Positions 28,415-37,038 of a DNA stretch of 64,000 nucleotides are shown here, piece after piece. Under the pieces are notes generated by a model that had not been told where the DNA came from, searched no databases, and was given only the letters and a program-made list of their open reading frames with translations. Origin of the DNA: Pelomonas asaccharophilus_A (GTDB taxonomy: Bacteria > Pseudomonadota > Gammaproteobacteria > Burkholderiales > Burkholderiaceae_C); contig NZ_JAVDXV010000001.1 in assembly GCF_031458115.1 (NCBI RefSeq), forward strand, positions 806,001 through 870,000. The letters are read 5' to 3'. The position numbers and the translations under genes were made by a program. The first letter of the stretch is position 1; the number at the start of each line of letters is the position of its first letter.

Positions 28415-29515
28415 TCAGGCGGCGCCGATACCCGGTGTCATGCCTGAAGCGGCCTTCTTGCGCGCGGCCGTGAAATCCAGCATGCGGTTGATGCAGAGCT
28501 GTGCCTTCACGCGGGTGGGTTCGTCCACATGGATCTGCGGCTCGCCGCTCTCCAGGCATTCCACCAGATTGGCCAGGCCGTTCATCGCCATCCAGGGGCA
28601 GTGCGCGCAGCTCTTGCAGGTGGCGCTGTTGCCAGCGGTGGGCGCCTCGATCAGCGTCTTGCCCGGCGCCAGCTGGCGCATGCGGTGCAGGATGCCGTTG
28701 TCGGTCGCAACGATGTATTCCTGCGCGGTGCCGTCCACAACCGCCTTGATCAGCGCCGACGTGGAGCCCACCACATGCGCCATGTCGACCACACTCTTGG
28801 GCGACTCGGGGTGCACGAGGATCTGCGCGTTCGGGTGCTGCTCGCGCAGCAGCTCCAGCTCCAGCCCCTTGAACTCGTCGTGCACGATGCAGGCGCCGTT
28901 CCACATCAGCATGTCGGCGCCGGTCTGCTCCTGGATGTAGCGGCCCAGATGGCGGTCGGGCGCCCACAGGATCTTCTGGCCCTTGGCGTGCAGGTCGGAC
29001 ACGATCTCCAGCGCGCAGGAGCTGGTCACCATCCAGTCGGCGCGCGCCTTCACGGCGGCGCTGGTGTTGGCGTAGACGACGACCTGGCGATCCGGGTGCG
29101 CGTCGCAGAAGGCGGCGAAGTCGTCGGCCGGGCAGCCCAGGTCCAGCGAGCAGGTGGCGTCCAGGTCGGGCATCAGCACGCGCTTCTCGGGGCTGAGGAT
29201 CTTGGCCGTCTCGCCCATGAAGCGCACGCCGGCGACGACCAGCGTCTGCGCGGCGTGGTCGCGGCCGAAGCGGGCCATCTCCAGCGAGTCGGACACGATG
29301 CCGCCGGTCTCCAGCGCCAGGTCCTGCAGCACGCCGTCGACGTAGTAGTGCGCCACCAGCACGGCGTTGTGTTTCTTCAACAAGGCCTTGGCGCGTTCGG
29401 CCAGCGCGGTGCGCTGCACCGGCGTCAGCGGCGCGGGCTGCTTGGCCCAGGCGTGGGCGGTGGAGCAGGTGCCGGAAGCGTCCTGCTTGGTGTAGTCGAA
29501 CAGCTGGGTGTCCAT
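28415..29515 (-). CDS. nadA: Quinolinate synthase NadA
   Basis: NadA condenses iminoaspartate with dihydroxyacetone phosphate to give quinolinate, using a [4Fe-4S] cluster. The 366 residues carry the family motifs AHYYVDGVLQDLALETGG, the cluster-cysteine regions CSLDLGCPADDF, SSCALEIV and CKSCAHCPWMAMN, and MGETAKILSPEKRVLMPD. Start MDTQLFDYTK is chosen because the 38-residue upstream extension is not conserved-looking. Its partner nadB is 7 kb away on the other strand. Confidence 0.97.
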   Translation of the reverse strand: MDTQLFDYTKQDASGTCSTAHAWAKQPAPLTPVQRTALAERAKALLKKHNAVLVAHYYVDGVLQDLALETGGIVSDSLEMARFGRDHAAQTLVVAGVRFMGETAKILSPEKRVLMPDLDATCSLDLGCPADDFAAFCDAHPDRQVVVYANTSAAVKARADWMVTSSCALEIVSDLHAKGQKILWAPDRHLGRYIQEQTGADMLMWNGACIVHDEFKGLELELLREQHPNAQILVHPESPKSVVDMAHVVGSTSALIKAVVDGTAQEYIVATDNGILHRMRQLAPGKTLIEAPTAGNSATCKSCAHCPWMAMNGLANLVECLESGEPQIHVDEPTRVKAQLCINRMLDFTAARKKAASGMTPGIGAA

Positions 29516-29571
29516 GAGGAAATCAGTCTCGTGATTGATGCAGCCTCGCCCGGGCTCCCTAAACTGGCCGG

Positions 29572-30381
29572 ATGGCGAGAGGAGCCGATTGTCCGCCCGA
29601 CAGGGCCCAGGCTGGTGGCGGTGCGGCAATACCCGTGCGGCGGTGGCTGGCCGCGTTGCTGCTGGCCTGCAGTGGGGTGGGCGCGGCCAGGGCCGATGAG
29701 CCGCCGGCGCTGCGCTTCATCGTGGGCCAGGACTGGGCCTGGCCCTATCTGGAACTGCGCGACGGCCGGCCCGTGGGCGGCCTGGCCTTCGACCTGATGG
29801 AGCGCGTGGCCCGCGCGGCCGATGCGCGGGCGGCGTATCTGGTGCTGCCGCCCAAGCGCACGCAGCCGGCGCTGCATGCGGGTGAAGCCGACCTGATGTG
29901 CATGATGAGCCCCAAATGGGTGGCCGAGCGCATGGCGCCCGAGCGCGTCGGCCCGCCGCTGGTGGTGCTGGAGGACGTGCTGGCCGTGCTGCCCGGCAAG
30001 GCGGCCGCCAGCCCGCTGGACCTGCGCGCGCAGCGCGGCCTGCGCGTGGGCACCGTGCTGGGCTACCACTATCACGAGCTGGGTCCGCTGTTCGACGCGG
30101 GCCAATTGCTGCGCGACGACGCGTCCACGCAGCAAGCCGTGCTCGACAAGCTGGCCCGCGGCCGCACGCAGGCCGCGGTGGTGGACCGGCTGGTGCTGGC
30201 CCAGTACAACCGCGGCCGGCCGGCGGCCGAAGCCTTGCGGGCGTCGCAAGTGGTCAGCCAGACGGTGACGCACTGCCTGCTGGGCGGCCGCACCCAGTTG
30301 CCGGCAGCCCGGTTGCACCAGGCGTTGCGCGTGGTGGCAGAGCGGGCCGAACTGGCCCGCCTGCTGCAGCGCTATCGGTAA
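29572..30381 (+). CDS. Periplasmic solute-binding protein (family 3 type)
   Basis: The protein has a signal peptide (RRWLAALLLACSGVGAARA). A bilobed solute-binding domain follows: IVGQDWAWPYLELRDGRPVGGLAFDLMERVA, GEADLMCMMSPKWVAERM, and the second lobe LRVGTVLGYHYHELG. It resembles amino-acid-binding SBP_bac_3 proteins. No permease or ATPase is adjacent, so the transporter is not identified. The annotated ATG gives 269 residues. A GTG at 29635 starts the signal peptide more naturally and would give 248. Neither has a strong ribosome site. Confidence 0.78.
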   Translation: MARGADCPPDRAQAGGGAAIPVRRWLAALLLACSGVGAARADEPPALRFIVGQDWAWPYLELRDGRPVGGLAFDLMERVARAADARAAYLVLPPKRTQPALHAGEADLMCMMSPKWVAERMAPERVGPPLVVLEDVLAVLPGKAAASPLDLRAQRGLRVGTVLGYHYHELGPLFDAGQLLRDDASTQQAVLDKLARGRTQAAVVDRLVLAQYNRGRPAAEALRASQVVSQTVTHCLLGGRTQLPAARLHQALRVVAERAELARLLQRYR

Positions 30382-30384
30382 GGC

Positions 30385-31329
30385 TCAGGGCAGGCGCATC
30401 GTGTCGCGCTCGCTGACCCGCACGGTGTTGATGGGCTCGGCGGCGAAGCGATAGGTCACGCTGAGGATCTTGCGCGCGCCCGGTGCCGGGTCGAAGCCGA
30501 ACAGCTCATTGCGCACCTGGATGTCCAGCTTGTCGCCGCGCACCTGGCCGCGCACGATGTGGGTCACATCCACCCAGCGGCCGTCGCCGCCGTAGCTGGC
30601 GCTCTCGATGACCAGGCCACCCTGGCCCGGGCGGGCCGGGCCCCAGGCGCCTTGCGGGCGTTCGTCGCGGCCCCAGTCGCCACGGCCCCAGCCGACGAAC
30701 TGGTTGCCGTCGATGACGGCGTACTCGCGGTACTCGAAGCTGCGCTGCTGGCCGCCACGGTCGCGTGCGGTGATGCGCAGCCGCTTGGTCTGGCCCGGGT
30801 CGGGGTCGATGCCGCCGAAGGCGTCGTTGTCCAGGCGGAAGCGCTGGTCGCGCCGCGCCAGGTCGCGCAGGCGGTCGGTCACGTCCACCTCACGCCGGCC
30901 GGTGCCGTAGGTGGCGTAGAGGATGGTGAACTCGCCATCGTCGCGGCGGTCGCCGCCCTGCCAGTTGCCCTGGCCGCCGCCGCCGCCCCAGTTGCCGCCG
31001 CGCCAGCCGATGAACTGGTGCCCGTCCACCCAGTCGCGCTCGCGGTACTCGAACTGCCGCTCATGGCCCTGCCGGTCGCGCGCGAAGATGCGCAGTGACT
31101 TCTGCCGGCCCGGCTCGGGGTCCACGCCGAACACGTCGTTGGTGAGGCGAAAGCGCCGGTCCTGGCGGGCCAGGTCGCGCAGCTTGTGGGTCACGTCGAC
31201 GTTGTTGCGGTCGGTGCCATAGCTGGCGCGCAGGATCGTGAACTCGCCGTCGTCGTCGGCGCGGGCCGGCAGCGTCAGGCCGGCCAGCAGGCCGGCCAGC
31301 AGGGCGAGGTTGAGCGGGCGTCGTTGCAT
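30385..31329 (-). CDS. Secreted protein with three copies of one domain
   Basis: The 314-residue protein has a signal peptide (1-24). Three homologous units follow, at about 28-109, 132-214 and 239-306. Each unit reads YGT/G..VDVT followed by an aromatic/charged stretch and then F/G-(V/I)-DP-PG. Tryptophan/glycine-rich linkers (GGNWGGGGGQGNW) separate them. The domain recalls the DUF3395-like unit at the C-terminus of DnaJC11-type proteins, but I cannot confirm it. The start is set by a GAGGAG ribosome site at 7 bases; a start five residues earlier is possible. It lies 38 bases after a sigma-factor gene and is a likely target of it. Confidence 0.72.
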   Translation of the reverse strand: MQRRPLNLALLAGLLAGLTLPARADDDGEFTILRASYGTDRNNVDVTHKLRDLARQDRRFRLTNDVFGVDPEPGRQKSLRIFARDRQGHERQFEYRERDWVDGHQFIGWRGGNWGGGGGQGNWQGGDRRDDGEFTILYATYGTGRREVDVTDRLRDLARRDQRFRLDNDAFGGIDPDPGQTKRLRITARDRGGQQRSFEYREYAVIDGNQFVGWGRGDWGRDERPQGAWGPARPGQGGLVIESASYGGDGRWVDVTHIVRGQVRGDKLDIQVRNELFGFDPAPGARKILSVTYRFAAEPINTVRVSERDTMRLP

Positions 31330-31367
31330 GGCGAATCTCCTCATTGTTGGTCGTTCATCGTAGATCG

Positions 31368-31889
31368 CTAGGGCGGCAGCAGGTACTCCCGCGCCAGCGT
31401 CCGCGCCCGGTGCAGTCGGCTCTTCACGTTGGCCCGCGTCAACTGCGTGCGGACCGCGATCTCCTCGATGGTCATCTCCTCCAGATCGCGCAGCAGCATG
31501 ACCTCGCGGTAGTGAGCCGGCAGCGACTCCAGCGCGTGTGCCAGCTCAACGCGCAACTGCGCCTCGTCGCGGACGACCAGCCACTGCTCCAGCCGCTCTT
31601 CGTCGTAAGGGTCGTAACGCAAGGTCACACGCGCCATGCGTCGGCATTCGCGCTGCACCAGCCGCAGCGCCCAGCCCGAGAAGGCCGCCAGCACCCGCAG
31701 CGACGTCAGCTTGCGCGACACGATGAGCAGCGCCTCCTGCACGTCGTCATCGACGTCGCTGAGCAGGCAGTGCCGCTGCGCGTAGCGGCGGATGTCGGGC
31801 TGCGTGATCTTCAGCAATTGCTGCAGCGCGCCCGTGTCGCCGCCGTGGGCGGCGGCGAGCAGGGGTTGGTGCTCGGCGGCCAGGGCCAT
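31368..31889 (-). CDS. ECF-type RNA polymerase sigma factor
   Basis: The 173-residue protein has sigma-70 region 2 (RRYAQRHCLLSDVDDDVQEALLIVSRKL) and region 4 (LESLPAHYREVMLLRDLEEMTIEEIAVRTQLTRANVKSRLHRAR). It should direct RNA polymerase to a small regulon. No anti-sigma factor is recognisable next to it. The small membrane protein just upstream (gap of 2 bases) could play that part, or simply be co-transcribed. The triplicated-domain secreted protein follows. Confidence 0.88.
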   Translation of the reverse strand: MALAAEHQPLLAAAHGGDTGALQQLLKITQPDIRRYAQRHCLLSDVDDDVQEALLIVSRKLTSLRVLAAFSGWALRLVQRECRRMARVTLRYDPYDEERLEQWLVVRDEAQLRVELAHALESLPAHYREVMLLRDLEEMTIEEIAVRTQLTRANVKSRLHRARTLAREYLLPP

Positions 31890-31891
31890 GC

Positions 31892-32092
31892 TCAGTCCTT
31901 CAATCGGCGGCCGACCATTGCGCAGGCCGGGCAAAAGCCCACCAGCCCGGACACAACCAGCCCGGCCGCGCCGGCGGCCAGCAGCCAGCCGGCGGGGCCG
32001 CCCACCAGCACGACGGCCGCGCCCGCCGTGGCCACGCCCAGCACAACGCGCAGCACGCGCTCGGTGTTCGGAACATTCTTCGCATAGATCAT
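31892..32092 (-). CDS. DUF2892 / YgaP-like small membrane protein
   Basis: The 66-residue protein begins MIYAKNVPNTERVLRVVLG, a typical DUF2892 N-terminus. It has two short membrane helices, then GFCPACAMVGRRL with a CxxC pair. The family is found in YgaP-type proteins, where it forms the membrane domain. It starts the operon that continues with the sigma factor two bases later. A CxxC pair could sense redox or metals and thus relate to sigma-factor control, though that is speculative. Confidence 0.8.
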   Translation of the reverse strand: MIYAKNVPNTERVLRVVLGVATAGAAVVLVGGPAGWLLAAGAAGLVVSGLVGFCPACAMVGRRLKD

Positions 32093-32216
32093 GTGTGACT
32101 CCTGATGTTCGAGGACAACCCTCGGCCACCAAGAGGCGGTGACGCCGCGTTCGGATTCGCGGCGTGCGAAAAATAGTTGGTCGTGCTGGCGCCGCTGCCT
32201 GGCTCTCAGGGATGCG

Positions 32217-33539
32217 TCAGGACAGCGACTCGAGCAGGCGCCTCGCCTCGGGCGCACCGGGGAAGTCGGTGCTGATGTCCATCGCGTTGCGCAGCCACTT
32301 GCGGGCTTCTTCCTTGGCGCCCGAATCGGCCAGTGCCCTGCCCAGCTGGGCCATGGCCAGCGGGTTGCGCGGCGCCTGGGCCTGGGCCTGGCGCCAGGTC
32401 TGAACGGCGTCCTGCGGGCGGCCCTGGGCGCGCTGCACCGAGGCCAGTGTGTCGACGAAGTCCATCGCCTGCGGCGCCAGCTTCACTGCGGCGCGCGCGC
32501 GCTCCTCGGCCTTGGGCAGGTCCTTGCCGCGCCCGACCGCGATCGCGGCGAGGTTGTTCAGCGCCAGCGCTTGCTGGCTGTCCACAGCCAGCACCTTCAG
32601 GTAGGCAGCCTCGGCCTTGTCGAGCTGGCCGCGGCGGTGCTCCAGCATTGCCGCGCGCAGCAGCGGTGGCGTGGCCTTGGGCGCCAGCTGGGCGGCCTCG
32701 GCATAGGTCTGCAGCGCGGCATCGGGCTTGTTCTGCAGTTCCTGGATGTCGCCCTTGGTCACGAGAGCTTCGACCATCTTGGGCTGGCGGCGCAGCACCT
32801 TGTCGATCTCGGCCATGGCGGGAGCGGCACGCTGGCGGCCCAGCTCCAGCCGTGCCAGCGCCAGCGGCGCCAGCACTCCGCTGGGGGCCAGCTCGGCCGC
32901 CTTGCGGTAGGCGTTCGCGGCGGAGTCCAGCTGGTCCTGGGCCTGCAGTGTCTGGCCCAGCGCGTAATGGGCGCCGGCGTGTTTGGCGTCGAGTTCGATG
33001 ACCTGCCGGTACAGCGCCGTCGCATCGGCCAGCGAGCGGCGGGTGGCCAGCAGATCGGCCAGGTCCATCTTGGGTCGGATCAGCTTGGGGTCTGCCTCGA
33101 TGGCCTGGCGCCAGGCGGCTTCGGCCTCGGCGGTCTTGCCGCTGACCGCCAGCAGCCGGCCCTGCGTGGCCAGCGCGCGGGCATTGCCCGGTGCGGCCTT
33201 CAGCGCCGCGTCGACCTGCGCGGCGGCGACGCTGGTCTTGCGCTGCGCGAACGCCACCTCCGCCAACCCGAGCATGGCATCGACATGCTTGGCGTCAAGA
33301 TTCAGTGTCTCGCGGAACGCGCGTTCGGCCGCGGCGAGATCGCCTTTGGCCATCGCATCCACGCCATGGGCATAGGCCCGCTCGGCGGGCGTTGCGGTCG
33401 ATGACAGGCGGGCCACTTCGCCGGTTCGGGTCACCGGGGCAGAGCCAACCGGCAAGGCCAGTAGCGCGGCGCTGCCCACGAGCGCGGACGCGGCCATGTG
33501 CCGCATGAGGACGGAAGCAGGATGGAAACGTTGGGTCAT
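32217..33539 (-). CDS. TPR-repeat protein, exported
   Basis: This 440-residue protein has a signal-like N-terminus (MAASALVGSAALLALPVGSA) followed by about ten tetratricopeptide-type helices. Examples are AYAHGVDAMAKGDLAAAERAFRE and AGAHYALGQTLQAQDQLDSAANAYRKAAELAP. TPR arrays bind proteins. The neighbouring gene encodes a PEP-CTERM protein, and TPR proteins are known partners of that sorting system, but this one is far shorter than the long PrsT proteins. The start is uncertain; the methionine at residue 12 is an alternative. A terminator separates it from the PEP-CTERM gene. Confidence 0.78.
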   Translation of the reverse strand: MTQRFHPASVLMRHMAASALVGSAALLALPVGSAPVTRTGEVARLSSTATPAERAYAHGVDAMAKGDLAAAERAFRETLNLDAKHVDAMLGLAEVAFAQRKTSVAAAQVDAALKAAPGNARALATQGRLLAVSGKTAEAEAAWRQAIEADPKLIRPKMDLADLLATRRSLADATALYRQVIELDAKHAGAHYALGQTLQAQDQLDSAANAYRKAAELAPSGVLAPLALARLELGRQRAAPAMAEIDKVLRRQPKMVEALVTKGDIQELQNKPDAALQTYAEAAQLAPKATPPLLRAAMLEHRRGQLDKAEAAYLKVLAVDSQQALALNNLAAIAVGRGKDLPKAEERARAAVKLAPQAMDFVDTLASVQRAQGRPQDAVQTWRQAQAQAPRNPLAMAQLGRALADSGAKEEARKWLRNAMDISTDFPGAPEARRLLESLS

Positions 33540-33599
33540 CGCCGGAACTCTGGAAAGCGGGCTTGCATCATCCCAGCCGGCATGGCCGGCTGGGCAGTA

Positions 33600-33637
33600 A
33601 AAAAGCCCGCAGCGAGCATGGGCTCCCTGCGGGCTTG
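33600..33637 (-). terminator. Rho-independent terminator after the PEP-CTERM gene
   Basis: On the minus strand the 8-base arms GCCCGCAG and CTGCGGGC (33606-33613 and 33628-33635) enclose a 14-base loop. They are followed by a run of U residues. It lies 33 bases past the stop of the PEP-CTERM gene and isolates it from the downstream TPR gene. Confidence 0.85.
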
Positions 33638-33670
33638 GCGTCAGGCCGGCGCTGGGCCGGCGTTTGCCGA

Positions 33671-34666
33671 TCAGGCCTGACGGCGACGGGCGCGGCCCAG
33701 ACCCAGCAGGGCCAGACCGACCAGGGCCAGCGAGCCCGGTTCCGGCACGGTGATCACGGGCGTGCCGCCGACACCGGAGAAGCCGAAGATGAAGGTGGCC
33801 GGTGCACCAGACGTTTCGCCGCCGCGGGATTGGCCCAGCGAGAACAGTTCGATGCCAGCGGCACCGATGGCGGCCAGTGCGGCGGTTTCGCTACCTGCAG
33901 CACCGTAGAAGATGTCGAAGGTGTAGCTGTCGCCCGCGGCGATGGTGCCGAAGTTGAAGCGGAAGTAGGCGCCGTGGTCGGAAGGACCTGCGTCGGTCAC
34001 ATCCACATCAACACCGCCGTAGCCGCAACCCGTCGCGTCGCAGCTGGTGCTCAGCGGGTTGGACGTGGCAAAACCGTCGAGGTGCGACTTCTCGAGCAGC
34101 GTCGTCGAGGCGGTGCCACGAATGGTGACGTATTCGCTGAACTCGGTCAGCGGCACGTCCCAGTCCATGGCGCGCACGTACTTGACGTTGGTGACGTCAG
34201 CGCCCGTGGTGTTGGCGATGGTGACGCGGGCACGGAACAGGGCGCCCGGGGCAGCGGCAGCTTCAGCGTACTCGTGCGTGATGGTGATGCCGCTCATCGC
34301 GCTCAGGCTGGTCACCGAGGTGGCGGTGTTGGCCGTCGATGCGAACGAGCCCAGCGTCAGGCCGGCGGTGCCGGCGGCCTCATTGGCATAGCCCGAGGTG
34401 GTGCCGTTGACGGCCACACCCCAGCCTTCGCAGAAGCAGCCCGGCGACGTCGCGTCGCGGAACTCGCCGGTGGGGAAGCGGTAGGCGATGCCCGTACGCG
34501 ACGAGTTGACGGCCACGCTACCGGTGGCGGTATTCAGATGACCCAGGTCATTGACTCCCAGCGCCAGCGTGCCCGCGGTGTTGGTGATGGTCGCAGCGGC
34601 CATCGCGTTGCCGGCAAAGCCGAGCGCGACGGCGGCCAGCGCGATCAGTTGGGAACGTATTTTCAT
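33671..34666 (-). CDS. PEP-CTERM sorted surface protein
   Basis: The 331-residue protein has a signal peptide (MKIRSQLIALAAVALGFAGNAMA). A beta-rich serine/threonine/glycine body follows, and then the C-terminal PEP-CTERM tripartite signal: VPEPGS, a hydrophobic helix and RARRRQA. PEP-CTERM proteins are cleaved by exosortase (XrtA/EpsH) and sent to the cell surface or the exopolysaccharide matrix. No exosortase gene lies in the window. An AAGGAG ribosome site precedes the ATG, and a sigma-54-type promoter lies 53 bases upstream. Its specific role is unknown. Confidence 0.92.
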   Translation of the reverse strand: MKIRSQLIALAAVALGFAGNAMAAATITNTAGTLALGVNDLGHLNTATGSVAVNSSRTGIAYRFPTGEFRDATSPGCFCEGWGVAVNGTTSGYANEAAGTAGLTLGSFASTANTATSVTSLSAMSGITITHEYAEAAAAPGALFRARVTIANTTGADVTNVKYVRAMDWDVPLTEFSEYVTIRGTASTTLLEKSHLDGFATSNPLSTSCDATGCGYGGVDVDVTDAGPSDHGAYFRFNFGTIAAGDSYTFDIFYGAAGSETAALAAIGAAGIELFSLGQSRGGETSGAPATFIFGFSGVGGTPVITVPEPGSLALVGLALLGLGRARRRQA

Positions 34667-34718
34667 GATTGCTCCTTCGTTGACATGCTCTCGGGCGACG
34701 CCCTTGCAAGGTCTACTA

Positions 34719-34734
34719 AGCAATCATTGGGCCA
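34719..34734 (-). promoter_or_regulatory. Sigma-54 (RpoN) promoter for the PEP-CTERM gene
   Basis: TGGCCCAATGATTGCT on the minus strand matches TGGCACG-N4-TTGCT at 10 of 12 fixed positions. The spacing between the GG and GC elements is exact. It ends 52 bases before the start codon, giving a predicted leader of about 40 bases. Sigma-54 control through PrsK/PrsR is reported for PEP-CTERM genes in related floc-forming bacteria. Confidence 0.7.
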
Positions 34735-34782
34735 GGTTAAAAACTTGTTATCCATCAACGATTTAGGCATCCTTTCTGCAAT

Positions 34783-34803
34783 CTGTCAGAAATGACTGTC
34801 AGA
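34783..34803. promoter_or_regulatory. Direct repeats of CTGTCAGA, possible enhancer-binding sites
   Basis: CTGTCAGA occurs at 34783-34790 and 34796-34803, with a 13-base period. Both lie about 50-70 bases upstream of the -24 element of the sigma-54-type promoter, where an activator such as PrsR could bind. The functional reading is inference. Confidence 0.4.
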
Positions 34804-34869
34804 CGGATCGACACCCTAATATTTGGGGGTGTTGGGCAAGGGTTTGACCTTGCTTCACCCGTTGATTGG

Positions 34870-35715
34870 TTAGGCTTCCGCGAAGAATCGGCTCGGCGGC
34901 ATGCCCACTGTTCGCGTGACCATCGCGGTGAACGCGCTGGCGCTGGCGTAGCCCAGTTCGGCGGCGATGTGGCTCATGGGCTTGCGTCTTGCGGCCATGG
35001 CGAGTGCATGAGCCAGCATCACTTGTGATCGCCACTGGGCGAAGCTGGTCCCCAGTTCTTCGCGGAACAGGCGCGACACGGTGCGGGCGCTGGCGCCGAT
35101 CTCGGTGGCCCAGGCGTCCAGGCTCAGGTGGCGGGCCGGCTCGTCCAGCATGGCCTCGCACAGCCGGCGCAGCCGGGGGTCGCGCGGCAGGTCCACGCCC
35201 AGCCGCAGCGGCTGGGCGCGGCGCAATTCGTCGACGATGAGATCGCGCAGCAGGGTTTCCCGGGCCGCGTCCGGCGGGGTGTCGATGGGTGAAATGGGAT
35301 GGGCATCCAGTTGCATGACCAGTTCACGCAGCAGCGGCGACACCTCCAGCACGCGGCAGCGATGCCAGGCGTCGTCGGCGGGCGTTTCCAGCAGCCCCGG
35401 CAGCAGGTACAGCGTGCGCAGATCCGCCCGTTCGACCACCGTGACCGCATGCGTGACGCCGGCAGGGATCCAGACCGCGCGCGACGGCGGCACGAGGTAG
35501 GTGCTGTGGGCGTCGGCGGCATCCGCACTGACGCGCACCGCGCCGCTGACGGAAAACACCAGTTGGCCCCAGTCGTGGTGGTGCGGCTGGATGTCCATCG
35601 CCGCCGCCATCTCGCGCGCCTTGGCGCGCAGCGGGCGCTCCCGCGTCGGGGCGTAGCGCAGCGGGTCGGCCGGTGGCAGGACCTGGCGCGGCCGGCGGGG
35701 GGCGGGCGTGTTCAT
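34870..35715 (-). CDS. AraC-family regulator with N-terminal cupin domain
   Basis: The 281-residue protein has a cupin-type sensor domain (HHHDWGQLVFSVSGAVRV, PPSRAVWIPAGVTHAV). A C-terminal AraC helix-turn-helix pair follows (LSLDAWATEIGASARTVSRLFREELG and SHIAAELGYASASAFTAMVTRTVG). The layout is like the NimR (YeaM) group. It is divergently placed 69 bases from a major-facilitator transporter gene, the usual arrangement for a regulator and its efflux or uptake target. Confidence 0.9.
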   Translation of the reverse strand: MNTPAPRRPRQVLPPADPLRYAPTRERPLRAKAREMAAAMDIQPHHHDWGQLVFSVSGAVRVSADAADAHSTYLVPPSRAVWIPAGVTHAVTVVERADLRTLYLLPGLLETPADDAWHRCRVLEVSPLLRELVMQLDAHPISPIDTPPDAARETLLRDLIVDELRRAQPLRLGVDLPRDPRLRRLCEAMLDEPARHLSLDAWATEIGASARTVSRLFREELGTSFAQWRSQVMLAHALAMAARRKPMSHIAAELGYASASAFTAMVTRTVGMPPSRFFAEA

Positions 35716-35784
35716 GGCTGGAATTCGATAGAACTTGACGAACCATCGTAACCAGGCCGGGGGCGCCTTTTCTAGAGTGAGGTC

Positions 35785-37038
35785 ATGCACACCCTTGCTT
35801 CCGACCTCGACGCCGCCCAACTCCGGCGGCGCGACATCACGACGATCTCGACCATCGGCGTCGCCCACGGCAGCTCGCACTTCTTCCACATGCTGCTGCC
35901 GCCGCTGTTCCCGGCGTTCATCCAGGCGTTCGGGCTCAGCTACTCGGAACTGGGCCTGCTGGTTACCACCTTCTTCGTCATCTCCGGCGCGGGGCAGGCG
36001 CTGTCGGGCTTCATCGTGGACCGCATCGGCGCGCGGCCGGTGCTGTTCGCGGCGATGGGCTGCTTTTTCCTCGCGTCGGTGGCGGCCGGCCTCGCGCAAG
36101 GCTTCAGCGGTTTGATGCTGGCCGCCGCGTTGGCGGGCGTGGGCAATGCCCCTTTCCACCCGGCCGACTTCACGATCCTGAACAAGCGTGTGTCGCAGCC
36201 GCGCCTGGGCCATGCGTTCTCGGTGCATGGCATCAGCGGCAACCTGGGGTGGGCGCTGGCGCCGGTGTTCTCCATCGGCATCGCCGAGGCGACCGGCAAC
36301 TGGCGCTTGGCCTACCTGGGCACGGCGCTGGTGGCGCTGGCGGTGATGGGGCTGCTGTTCTGGCAACGCTCGGCCATCGACGACCGCCAGGGCTCCTGGG
36401 GTCATGCCAAGGCGGCAGCCGGCACGCCGGCCGAGCATCCCATGGCCTTCCTGAAGCTGCCGTCGGTGTGGCTGTGCTTCTCGTTCTTCTTCTGGAGCAC
36501 GGCGGCGCTGTCGGCGATCCAGAGCTTTGCCAGCCCCGCGCTGCATCAGATGTACGGGCTGCCGTTGTCGGTGACGGCCTATGTCGTGACCGGCTACATG
36601 CTAGCCGGCGCGGCGGGCATGGTGTGCGGCGGCTTCCTGGTGGCCAAGGCCGAGCGGCTGGAGCGCACCATCGCCTGGGCGCTGGCGCTGGCCGCGGCGC
36701 TGTTGCTGCTGACGGCAACGGGTTGGCTGCCGGGCCTGCTGGCTGCGGCGGTCGCGGCGCTGGCCGGCTTCGGTACCGGGCTGGCCGGGCCGTCGCGCGA
36801 CATGCTGATCAAGCGCGCCTCGCCGCCGGGTGCCACGGGGCGGGTGTATGGCACCGTGTACTCGGGCCTGGACATCGGCTTCGCGGTGGCCGCCCCGGTG
36901 TTCGGCGCGATCCTGGACGAGGGCATGCCGCGCGGCGTGTTCGCCGGCTCCGCGCTGGCGCTGCTGATGGGCATCGCGTCGGCCGGCCTGGTGGGGCTGG
37001 GCATGGCGCGCCGCCGCGCCGTGCCGGCCGCGGCCTGA
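35785..37038 (+). CDS. Major-facilitator transporter of the Fsr (fosmidomycin resistance-like) type
   Basis: The 417-residue protein has twelve membrane helices. The MFS A-loop pattern is present (GFIVDRIGARPVLFAA), followed by FHPADFTILNKRV and the second-half GPSRDMLIKRASP motif. The family pumps small drugs or metabolites with protons; the substrate here is unknown. The divergent AraC regulator probably controls it. Convergent genes meet it exactly at its stop, with no spacer. Confidence 0.86.
   Translation: MHTLASDLDAAQLRRRDITTISTIGVAHGSSHFFHMLLPPLFPAFIQAFGLSYSELGLLVTTFFVISGAGQALSGFIVDRIGARPVLFAAMGCFFLASVAAGLAQGFSGLMLAAALAGVGNAPFHPADFTILNKRVSQPRLGHAFSVHGISGNLGWALAPVFSIGIAEATGNWRLAYLGTALVALAVMGLLFWQRSAIDDRQGSWGHAKAAAGTPAEHPMAFLKLPSVWLCFSFFFWSTAALSAIQSFASPALHQMYGLPLSVTAYVVTGYMLAGAAGMVCGGFLVAKAERLERTIAWALALAAALLLLTATGWLPGLLAAAVAALAGFGTGLAGPSRDMLIKRASPPGATGRVYGTVYSGLDIGFAVAAPVFGAILDEGMPRGVFAGSALALLMGIASAGLVGLGMARRRAVPAAA

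Noticed and set aside
32144..32165. Inverted repeat CGCCGCG...CGCGGCG ahead of the DUF2892 gene
   Set aside because: The T-rich stretch is on the wrong side for a terminator, and the repeat is too short and GC-rich to call an operator.
33572..33594. 10-bp-arm palindrome upstream of the TPR gene
   Set aside because: No U-tract on either strand and next to an already clear terminator; possibly a stabilising hairpin but not assignable.
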